Shown: in pieces, positions 56,745 to 64,000 of the stretch
Layout of the letters: each line of letters begins with the position of its first letter
Numbering within the stretch: the first letter of the stretch is position 1
Source: Sycon ciliatum
Taxonomy: Eukaryota > Porifera > Calcarea > Leucosolenida > Sycettidae
Length of the DNA stretch: 64,000 bases
Assembly (NCBI RefSeq): GCF_964019385.1
Contig: NC_088646.1
Span: forward strand, 5,538,233-5,602,232
Reading direction: 5' to 3'
Notes under the pieces: model-generated
Seen by the model: only the letters and a program-made list of their open reading frames with translations
What the model was told of the DNA's origin: nothing
Databases searched by the model: none
Position numbers and translations under genes: made by a program

Positions 56745-57815
56745 ATGTCGAGAGTGTGTTCGATACAGTTAGGGGAGGACCATCCAAGGAACGATCATGC
56801 GTTCTACGTAAAGCTGTTGCTGTCTGCTGGAGTAAAACCAGGAGATGTGAAGCAAGTAGATCTAAATGGCCGACGTGGATTCTGCAGAATTACATTTTGT
56901 AGCACTGAAGTAAGGGACGATGTTGTGACGAAAGGCCTGCAGGCTAACGGAACGCCTTTGACCTTGGTGGTTGGAGATGGTGCTGTAGTGTCAGTCCATG
57001 CTTTTGGCGTGGCTGAAGACGTTTCCCTCCCCTCCATTGTCTCTGCAATCGAGAAATTCGGCACTGTGATCGGCAAACCAAAGCGGGAGGTGAAAACCAT
57101 TGAAGCCTGTACCTTCACCACTGGAACGGTGTACGTCAGTATAGTACCGACCGTAGCTGTCCCCTCTGTGATTGTCTTGCCTGGCACACACCAGAGAATC
57201 CGTGTATGGCACAAGGGTCAGACCCCAACATGCTATAAGTGTGGGTCAAGCCACCACGTGTCCAGAAATTGCACTCAGCAGATGCAACGGGGCAAGAACT
57301 CTGCATCTGGTACGCTGTACTCCAGTATGGTAGGGTCAAGCGCAGGTCAAGCCAACAACTCTGTGCACCACAGCTCTGAACCCCAGCCACCACCTCCAGT
57401 ACTTGGCGCCTCGAGTTCATCTACGGATGCAGAGTCAGAGATCTCATCTCGACCTCGTGAACCTTGTACGGACCCAGCACAACCCCACGCGGATCCAAAG
57501 GACAAGCAGAGTACTAGGAATATATCGGAACTGTTGCAGCAGGCTCGCAATGAGACCACCAGTCCGAGCAGAACCCCAATGCAGGATATGAACAAATTCT
57601 GCAGAGGAAAGACAGCTCACCAGTCACCTGACGCTGAGGGCTTCACCCTGGCTTCTGGGAAACACACCTTCCCAGCACAGTCCAGGACTGCACTGCACAG
57701 CACTGAAGGATTTTCTGAAAGTAATGAACTGCCAGTTGGAAATGCAGATTCACAAGAGGATGCAGACAGCAGCCTGGCGAATGTTACAATCGGTGGGATA
57801 ACCTTTGAGTACTGA
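56745..57815 (+). CDS. LINE ORF1 protein with zinc knuckle
   Basis: 356 residues. The N-terminal half (about 15-155) has alternating strands and helices of the RRM-like type common in LINE ORF1 proteins. A CCHC knuckle CYKCGSSHHVSRNC follows (C163, C166, H171, C176). The C-terminal half is polar and Pro/Ser-rich. ORF1 proteins bind the element RNA and form the retrotransposition particle; this is family knowledge. ORF2 starts 23 bp after the stop. Confidence 0.85.
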   Translation: MSRVCSIQLGEDHPRNDHAFYVKLLLSAGVKPGDVKQVDLNGRRGFCRITFCSTEVRDDVVTKGLQANGTPLTLVVGDGAVVSVHAFGVAEDVSLPSIVSAIEKFGTVIGKPKREVKTIEACTFTTGTVYVSIVPTVAVPSVIVLPGTHQRIRVWHKGQTPTCYKCGSSHHVSRNCTQQMQRGKNSASGTLYSSMVGSSAGQANNSVHHSSEPQPPPPVLGASSSSTDAESEISSRPREPCTDPAQPHADPKDKQSTRNISELLQQARNETTSPSRTPMQDMNKFCRGKTAHQSPDAEGFTLASGKHTFPAQSRTALHSTEGFSESNELPVGNADSQEDADSSLANVTIGGITFEY

Positions 57816-57838
57816 TTTGATCTTCTTTTACATAATCT

Positions 57839-60736
57839 ATGACAGAGTCAAACCCAACTGCCAGACTCCAACCCACTTTTACAAGAACAGCCATGTCTTC
57901 ACTTAACCCCCTTGCTGACTCATTTAGTCCGTCAGTTCCACTACCTTCTCCTACCCACCCAAGTGCACTTCGCGTTCTATTTCTCAACATCAGGAGCCTG
58001 CGTAACAAACTCAATGACATCCTACTGCTCACACAACAACTCAACGCCCCGGATATAGTCTGTGTCAACGAAACCTGGCTCGACGCCACTGTTTCGGACC
58101 AAGAAATAGCCCTGACTGGATATAGTGTAACACGCAGAGACCGTAGTGGTCGAGTAGGAGGAGGAGTTTGCATATACTGGAAGTCATGTCTTCCGGTAAA
58201 ACCAAGAGACGACATAACAACTGATGGTGTGGAAAGTTGCTGGTGTGAAGTCGCTTGCAAACCCCGCAGTTGTCTTGTTGGAACGATCTACCGCCCTCCA
58301 TCTGAACCTGTGGGTTACTGGGACAAGCTAGACGAACATCTTTGCGCTGCTCTAAGGCCACAGCCAAATGCTATCGTTTGTGGTGACTTTAATGTGAATA
58401 TTGACCTAAGTGCCAGGGACCCTCAGTATCACTACTTATCTGACTTGCTGAACAGCTATGCTCTGCATCACGGTGTCAACAAGTCTACGCGATTTAGCTC
58501 AACAGGACAAGACAGCACCCTCGATTTGATACTGAACAATTTTGATCCTTCCACTACAGCGAAGATCATCCCGGTCGCTTTCAGTGACCATGCTGCCGTG
58601 GCCAGTGACTTTCACCTCATTGTGCCTCGTGGATCTGACACCACACGTTTATACCGCAACTATCACCGGATAAACCACGATCACTTCCGGCGTGACTTAA
58701 CCCAGAAGAACTTGTGTAGTATTACCGGCAACCCAAGCGCCATGTGGACCGAGTGGTCTAGCCGGTTTATTGAGGTTTTGGATGTCCATGCCCCACTTCA
58801 AAGTAATCACAGAACGAAGAAGCCTTCAGTGCCATGGATTGACCGGCAATTGTTGTACTTACTACACAAGCGGAATAGGTTGCACCGAAAGTGGCTCTCT
58901 GCTAAGACACAGGAGACTTATGATGAATTTAGTACAGCCAGACGTGCGGCAACTAGCTACAACAGGACCCGGAAACAGGAATTCTACAACTCCAAATTTC
59001 AGCAATGTACTGGAAATGCCAGAGAGACTTGGAAAATAATCAAGGAGTTGACAGGCAAACAGTCGACGTACAGGGATCCACAGTGCACGGTGGATGCGAT
59101 TCGAGACACTTTTTCGAAAGTTGTGGAAGATCCAGCTCGCCCTGCACAGCTACGCCTACCCCTTGGGCCTCCACCTGCGGTGCACTTCTCGGAATTCTTG
59201 CCAGTCTCCATTGCAACTACTCGGAAAATGTTGGAACAGTTGGACACCAGAAAAGCCACTGGGAGTGATGATATTCCAGCAAGTCTCCTCCAGATGCATG
59301 CTGACATCCTGGCACCGTCACTCACGCTACTATTTAATAAGTCATTGAGAGAAGGACAGTTTCCTGCGGCAATGAAGGTGGGTAAGATACGGCCTCTGTT
59401 CAAGGCTGGAGACCCCAGCCAACCCAAGAATTACCGACCAGTCTCCCTATTGCCGATAGTGTCGAAAGTGCTTGAGCGTATTGTTCATAAGCAGCTTCTG
59501 CAGTACCTCAACACGAACAATTTCTTGCCTACTAGTCAGTTTGGTTACAGACACCAGCATTCCACAGCAGATGCCTTAGCGCTAGCTGTAGAGAACATCA
59601 ATGAAGCACAAGCCGCTGGGCAGCACACAGGAGTAGCATTTGTCGACATGTCTAAAGCCTTCGACAAGGTAAAGCATAGCATTCTGGTTGAGGACCTCTT
59701 TGAACTGGGTCTCACTAGCACTGCTTTGCAATGGTTTTCAGACTACTTGATGTATCGCCGGCAATACGTGGAGACAGGAAAAACCAGAAGTACAACTTAT
59801 GACAGCCAGTCAGGGGTTCCTCAAGGGTCAGTTCTCGGACCTTTGCTCTTCGTTCTGTATGTGAGGGATATTGCCGGCGACCTTGCCCCTCATGACGTCA
59901 CCACTATTCAGTTTGCTGATGACATCTCGCTGCGTGCGAGCAGTCCACAGCCAGAAGTTGTCTCCCAGCGCCTCACTGCAGCAGTTCAGTACCTGGCCAC
60001 TTGGTTGAAGAAACGTGGACTGATCCTTAACGAGACCAAGACGCAGATACTCGCCATACCACACCATAGAGCTGCAGCCCTCGACATCAATGTTGTATGC
60101 AATTCACAAGTCCTACCAGTAGTCACATCTGCCAAATACCTTGGCCTGCATTTTGACTCGGACATGAGTTGGACCACAATGGTGGACCATGTTGCTCGTC
60201 GTGTTGCCGGCAAAATTGCTGTCCTGCTGCGACATGCTTCCTCGCTGCCGTATCCATGCCGACTCACCTACTTCAGATCTATCGTTTTGCCTGAATTTTT
60301 GTATGCTTCTATTAGTTACTACCCGTATTTGACAGTTGCCCAGGAACAACGGCTACATAGGCTGTTCAAACGTGCCGCTCGGGCAGTCTGCAAGTCGCCA
60401 CCGTGGACCAGTACTGCTCCCCTGCTAAATCGAATGCATGTATGTGATCTACAGGTTTCTGTGCACTTGAATATGTTTTGTTTCATCTGGCGATGTTTGC
60501 ATGATGCATGTAGCACCCTGTTTGAGTCCTTTTTTGCTGTCGTGCCCTCAACTCGCACTCGGGGAGGCCAAAGCAACTTGCTTGTGGTCCCACCTGCTAG
60601 CACTGCTCGTTCTGCTAAGCGCCTAACGCACGCTGGAGCCATTATGTGGAATAGATTGCCACCAGCAGCAAAATGTTCAAATAGGTATTTGGATTTTAAA
60701 TCTCAAGCTTTGCAGTATATATTATCAGCGACATAG
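57839..60736 (+). CDS. LINE ORF2: endonuclease and reverse transcriptase
   Basis: 965 residues without interruption. The apurinic-type endonuclease has N50 (LNIRSLRNKL), E78 (NETWL), GDFN at 182-185, TLDLIL at about 227 and SDH 249-251. The reverse transcriptase has RPVSLLP (about 533), FVDMSKAFDKV (catalytic D603), GVPQGSVLGP (659-668) and FADD (692-695). The C-terminus has IMWNRLPPA. No RNase H domain. The order and motifs fit the CR1/L2 group. It nicks target DNA and copies the element RNA at the nick. All catalytic residues checked are present. Confidence 0.9.
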   Translation: MTESNPTARLQPTFTRTAMSSLNPLADSFSPSVPLPSPTHPSALRVLFLNIRSLRNKLNDILLLTQQLNAPDIVCVNETWLDATVSDQEIALTGYSVTRRDRSGRVGGGVCIYWKSCLPVKPRDDITTDGVESCWCEVACKPRSCLVGTIYRPPSEPVGYWDKLDEHLCAALRPQPNAIVCGDFNVNIDLSARDPQYHYLSDLLNSYALHHGVNKSTRFSSTGQDSTLDLILNNFDPSTTAKIIPVAFSDHAAVASDFHLIVPRGSDTTRLYRNYHRINHDHFRRDLTQKNLCSITGNPSAMWTEWSSRFIEVLDVHAPLQSNHRTKKPSVPWIDRQLLYLLHKRNRLHRKWLSAKTQETYDEFSTARRAATSYNRTRKQEFYNSKFQQCTGNARETWKIIKELTGKQSTYRDPQCTVDAIRDTFSKVVEDPARPAQLRLPLGPPPAVHFSEFLPVSIATTRKMLEQLDTRKATGSDDIPASLLQMHADILAPSLTLLFNKSLREGQFPAAMKVGKIRPLFKAGDPSQPKNYRPVSLLPIVSKVLERIVHKQLLQYLNTNNFLPTSQFGYRHQHSTADALALAVENINEAQAAGQHTGVAFVDMSKAFDKVKHSILVEDLFELGLTSTALQWFSDYLMYRRQYVETGKTRSTTYDSQSGVPQGSVLGPLLFVLYVRDIAGDLAPHDVTTIQFADDISLRASSPQPEVVSQRLTAAVQYLATWLKKRGLILNETKTQILAIPHHRAAALDINVVCNSQVLPVVTSAKYLGLHFDSDMSWTTMVDHVARRVAGKIAVLLRHASSLPYPCRLTYFRSIVLPEFLYASISYYPYLTVAQEQRLHRLFKRAARAVCKSPPWTSTAPLLNRMHVCDLQVSVHLNMFCFIWRCLHDACSTLFESFFAVVPSTRTRGGQSNLLVVPPASTARSAKRLTHAGAIMWNRLPPAAKCSNRYLDFKSQALQYILSAT

Positions 60737-61272
60737 GTTTTCCAATGCTTACTGGATTGATATCTGTTCGTTGCAACCAACCTTCCGTCATTTTTCCTTT
60801 CTCTTTTTCTCTTGTATCTACTTTTTTTTTTCCACAATATCCTTTAACATGTTATTCACAGTGGGTCCAATGTTATTAGGCATTTGCCTGTTTTGATTTC
60901 CACTATAAACAAAGTATACAAAGTATACAAACTTGGCATTTCATATAATTATGTGATTCTTACAGGAAATTTCAAGGTTATTTTTTATTAATAGCTATGA
61001 AAAGTATGAATGCCGCAGACATCACCACGCAACATGACAATTTGTTCAAGGTTTGGTTTTGTGTGTTTCCAAAATCGATTTTCACGCTCCGATCATCAGT
61101 GGAAATACGGAACTAAAGAGATCAAGGGAAAAACAAAGGTTAAAAATCCAAAGAAGTGTGACACATGACGGGTAACTTGTGGTAAGTATTACAAAAGGTG
61201 AGAACTAAAATAAGGAGTAAGTGTGACAAACGGGCATGAACAGTGCAGAAACAACTCATGAACTGCTAAAAC

Positions 61273-62406
61273 ATGTTCTTTTTGCTTACACAAATCGGGC
61301 TTATGCGTACGAATACAGCGTTCACGGTGAGGAAGGATGTCCTACCATCCCACCTATTGAGCCACTTGGTCTACCAATTTGAGTGCCGGAATTGTGATAG
61401 CCGGTACGTTGGTAGGACCCTTCAACACCTGAGCGCACGTATCAAGCAGCATGTACCACTTCACATGCTGCCGGACGCAGCAAAAGCGAAGCGCCCGAAG
61501 CGGGGAAGACCACGCAAGAACCCGCTCCCTCTACCACTGACACAACCAGAGCAAGTCGAACACACGGTGCAGAGGAAGAGTGGTGGATCACTAAGCCAAC
61601 CGAATGTGCCTTCTCCACCGTTGCCCTTGCCGCCACCGGAACCACCACCAGTGCCGTTGGTGGCTGGGGTTGGGGAGGAGTCGGCAACAACGGCAGTACC
61701 GCCAATCACAGAAATTGATTCCATTTCTTTGACACAGTATCCGGCTGTGCGGACACCGCAGCACCCTCCGGCGCTTGATCCGTGGGTCCAGAGACCACGG
61801 AGGTCGACCGCCAATTATTCAACCGAAATATATGCTAGGAATGGCCAAGGCCCACGCGGAGCATCGAAGGAGACCGGAAGCCGGGGGCAAAACGGAACAC
61901 AATCTCGGGACGTAGATGAGGTAAGGACAGTGGCACGGGACAGACGTAGGAAGGAGAACATGGATGGTATCAGACGACTGACTGGTGGTGAATATGAGTT
62001 GGGTGATGATGCAGCCGATGACGAGAATACAGATGACGACGAGGCGGATGACGGCGAGGATACAGATGACGACGAGGCGGGTGATGACGAGGCGGCGGAT
62101 GACGACGAGGCGGATGACGATGAGACGGCTGGTGGTGATGGTGGTAAAACGGACGAGGAGGAGTCAGGTGGCAGGGAAGGTGATGGAGCTGATGAGGGTG
62201 AGATTCGTAAGAAGTCAGCTGTGTACTTGCATTTGTTATCTCGTCCCGATTGTTTGAGTGTGTATGATGATTCCCACTTCTCTGTACTGTGTCGTGCCCG
62301 TTATGTCCAGCAGTTGAAGGTCCTTGAAGCTGTTTGTATTCGTACGCATAAGCCCGATTTGTGTAAGCAAAAAGAACATGTTTTAGCACTTAGGTTATTT
62401 TCGTGA
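61273..62406 (+). CDS. GIY-YIG endonuclease fragment with a large acidic insert
   Basis: 377-codon frame. Residues 1-14 are an artefact of the inverted arm. Residues 31-60 hold the GIY-YIG N-terminal half (HLVYQFECRNC, RYVGRT, L..RI.QH). Residues 76-84 hold an AT-hook-like KRGRPRKNP. A Pro-rich stretch and then a DDDEADD-type acidic tract (about 243-310) follow. The C-terminal half (about 313-377: SAVYLHLL, then KVLEAVCI with the catalytic Glu at about 352, KPDLCKQKEHVL) is the usual end of Penelope-like endonucleases. In the relatives I know these two halves are close together; here about 250 residues separate them. The true start codon and upstream RT are missing. Confidence 0.7.
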   Translation: MFFLLTQIGLMRTNTAFTVRKDVLPSHLLSHLVYQFECRNCDSRYVGRTLQHLSARIKQHVPLHMLPDAAKAKRPKRGRPRKNPLPLPLTQPEQVEHTVQRKSGGSLSQPNVPSPPLPLPPPEPPPVPLVAGVGEESATTAVPPITEIDSISLTQYPAVRTPQHPPALDPWVQRPRRSTANYSTEIYARNGQGPRGASKETGSRGQNGTQSRDVDEVRTVARDRRRKENMDGIRRLTGGEYELGDDAADDENTDDDEADDGEDTDDDEAGDDEAADDDEADDDETAGGDGGKTDEEESGGREGDGADEGEIRKKSAVYLHLLSRPDCLSVYDDSHFSVLCRARYVQQLKVLEAVCIRTHKPDLCKQKEHVLALRLFS

Positions 62407-62577
62407 GTTTGCACCCCGTGTTCATGAGTTGTTTCTGCACTGTTCATGCCCGTTTGTCACACTTACTCCTTATTTTAGTTCTCACTTTTTGTAATACTTA
62501 CCACAAGTTACCCGTCATGTGTCACACTTCTTTGGATTTTTAACCTTTGTTTTTCCCTTGATCTCTTTAGTTCCGTA

Positions 62578-62617
62578 TTTCCACTGATGATCGGAGCGTG
62601 AAAATCGATTTTGGAAA
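62578..62617 (+). ncRNA. Hammerhead-like motif in the Penelope-like 3' arm
   Basis: Stem I TTTCCA/TGGAAA (62578-62583, 62612-62617), core CTGATGA (62584-62590), GAA (62600-62602), stem III AATC/GATT (62603-62610) and cleavage base T (62611). Stem II (TCGGAGCGT) pairs only in two inner positions with a T-T mismatch at its base, so activity is doubtful. An identical inverted copy is at 61066-61105. Hammerheads are known in the terminal repeats of Penelope-like elements, which supports the assignment. Confidence 0.6.
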
Positions 62618-63150
62618 CACACAAAACCAAACCTTGAACAAATTGTCATGTTGCGTGGTGATGTCTGCGGCATTCATACTTTTCATAGCTATTATTAAAC
62701 TTTTATCTCCACGTAGATTATTTGTTTATTTTTTATTTTATCTTATAATTTAACTTTATTCTCATTACTGTCTTCTTCTTGTTCAGGCTTTGTCTTCTTT
62801 CTCGATTAAAGTTCTCTGTTATTTTCTCCTTTGCATTATATGTACTTCAAAAGTAAATAGAGAAGTGCCGGGAACGTCGCGTTATTATTATCATTATACA
62901 TGTACATTGTACGTTTTTACTAGGACCAACCCCCACGGACTGCAGGTCTTCATTGCACCATTACATAAATAAGGACGTTGTGAGTTGCCTCGCTGTGAGT
63001 TGTCGACACTGTGAGTTGTCGCGCAGTGAGTTGTCTTGGTTGTGAGTTGTCTTGACTGTGAGTTGACGACACTGTGAGTTGTCTCGCTGTGAGTTGTCGC
63101 GCTGTGAGTTGTCGCGCTGTGAGCTGTCTCGCTGTGACCTGTCGTAGAGA

Positions 63151-63385
63151 GCTATGTCGTTGCTGTGTCATCTTCTATATGCCATGCGCTACTTGATGTA
63201 CCAGCCTGCTATGTCGGATACCGCCAACCATGCATCGACTAGGCGCCAGGCGCGAACTGATGGTGGTGGTGGTGAGAAGGAGAGCTCTGTGCCAGAACTT
63301 TGCAGCTTAGAGAGCGTGTGTGGGCAGGCGTGTGTTTACCGCCCTATTGCCAGGTGTGTGTTTACCACCATATTTATCAACCATT
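63151..63385 (+). repeat. Dispersed repeat, copy 3
   Basis: Follows the MULE 2 terminus directly. Same sequence as 48533-48731 plus an extra GTTTACC..CC duplication near 63338-63370. Confidence 0.75.
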
Positions 63386-64000
63386 GGTAGGAATTATGCG
63401 AAAAATTATGCTAGCATAATCCGTCAAGGCCTAACAATCATAGAAGCAAGGGCGTGTTCGGTCACTCATTGGGCTACCTACAATCATAGACACAAGGGTG
63501 TGTTACTTGAAAGTTGTTCTTGGTAGATGCATGTACTTCGCAAATAATGAGCCTAAATTTGAAAATATAGTTCAAAAAACATGTATTGCAAAGCTATCAG
63601 TGTTCAACTTTTAAATAACAATAATAATGTATAATAAAAGAGGGTGAGATTCGAAACAATGATAATAAGCACACCACAATGCTCCATGGCTTAGGGCAGG
63701 ACACCTCCAGGCTCGTGTTCCAATAAAACAAATTGGAGATGAAACTCGAATCCACATTACATGTTTACCATAATAGCCCATCTGGAGGCAGAGCACTCTG
63801 GCTCAGAATCCGCTCATTATTTCCTGCTGTCTGTACTGACCAATTATGAGTCGAAACATTAAGATTCGTCAGTATCAACGTGTGCTCCTGCTGCGTGGTC
63901 CGGCAATCTGCTGGTGTATATGATGGATTCTCTAGCTTGACCTAACATCACCTTTGCTGGTGTGTCATCGTATGGTGCATCAAGCTCTTGCTTCACGTAG
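63386..64000. other. Non-coding stretch at window end
   Basis: No gene, RNA or mobile element supported. Short AT-rich runs near 63616-63645. Confidence 0.4.

Larger units (their letters stand above)
56665..60930 (+). mobile_element. Full-length CR1-group LINE
   Basis: About 4.27 kb with a short 5' UTR, ORF1, ORF2 and a 195-bp 3' UTR ending in AAAGTATAC repeats. AACTT lies at both ends (56660-56664 and 60931-60935), and MULE 1 shows the uninterrupted sequence GCGAACTTGGCATTTC. Both ORFs are open, so it may be recently active. Confidence 0.85.
60981..62733 (+). mobile_element. Penelope-like element fragment with inverted arms
   Basis: Arms 60985-61316 and 62335-62699 are reverse complements, except for a stretch of about 30 bp near 62397 missing from the left. 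The left arm is an inverted copy of the last coding 20 codons plus the 3' UTR. The insertion site is the A/T-rich GGTTATTTTT of MULE 2. Inverted or partial terminal copies are known for Penelope-like elements. The reverse transcriptase is absent, so this is a 5'-truncated, non-autonomous copy. Confidence 0.75.
51650..63147 (+). mobile_element. MULE (2), head-to-head with MULE 1, split by four insertions
   Basis: The left terminal array is 51650-51800 and the right array 62975-63147, with the same ACTCACAG/CTGTGAGT units. Retained pieces: transposase C-terminal region at 52640-52990, its end at 56573-56664 and 3' sequence at 60931-60980 and 62734-62975. These align in order with the minus-strand MULE 1. 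The N-terminus and DDE core are not present. Insertions are at 51806-52632, 52990-56572, 56665-60930 and about 60981-62733. Confidence 0.7.

Overview
The window is nuclear DNA of a repeat-rich animal, most likely a marine invertebrate. A sponge or cnidarian-grade genome is plausible but not proven. The evidence is: GT/AG introns with pyrimidine-rich acceptors, a metazoan-type GT31 glycosyltransferase, CR1-group LINEs, a Penelope-like GIY-YIG fragment, a retroelement domain multiplied in sponge and cnidarian genomes, many MITEs and long microsatellites. Nothing looks bacterial or viral.

Layout. Bases 1-9200 hold the only multi-exon host gene I can support: a minus-strand, probably secreted or single-pass membrane protein of unknown family (exons at 9162-8853, 5064-4713, 4348-4288, 3964-3923 and perhaps 3029-2941). 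Bases 9200-16700 are non-coding, with a strong hammerhead ribozyme motif (12969-13012), a tRNA-derived SINE (14339-14488), an almost perfect 0.5-kb hairpin (14521-15016), a LINE tail and a very long CTT array. Bases 16715-31460 and 39061-46241 are dominated by five copies (A-E) of a roughly 3-kb non-coding element. Each end of it is capped by an inverted duplication of a terminal hairpin. The copies carry nested smaller elements, and comparing copies gives clean empty sites for many of them. An intact-looking single-exon GT31 beta-1,3-glycosyltransferase gene lies on the minus strand at 31877-32965. Bases 33000-39000 hold TA-flanked MITEs and GC-rich hairpins.

Bases 50160-63150 are a nest of transposons. 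Two head-to-head Mutator-like (MULE) elements have ends made of tandem 12-15-bp repeats, as in Drosophila Foldback/NOF. The second is split by a LINE fragment, by a retroelement relic that itself contains another insertion, by an apparently intact two-ORF CR1-group LINE (56665-60930), and by a Penelope-like fragment with inverted arms that carry a hammerhead-like motif.

The most unusual signal is two families of micro-palindromes. Family 1 starts CAAGAGTNCATAA, is 20-359 bp long and makes exact 7-bp target duplications (8 copies plus one apparent footprint). Family 2 starts CAGGGAGTMGTA, is 27-39 bp long and makes 8-bp duplications (3 copies). Several sit inside one repeat copy and are cleanly absent from a sister copy, so they are real insertions. 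I know of no described family matching family 1.
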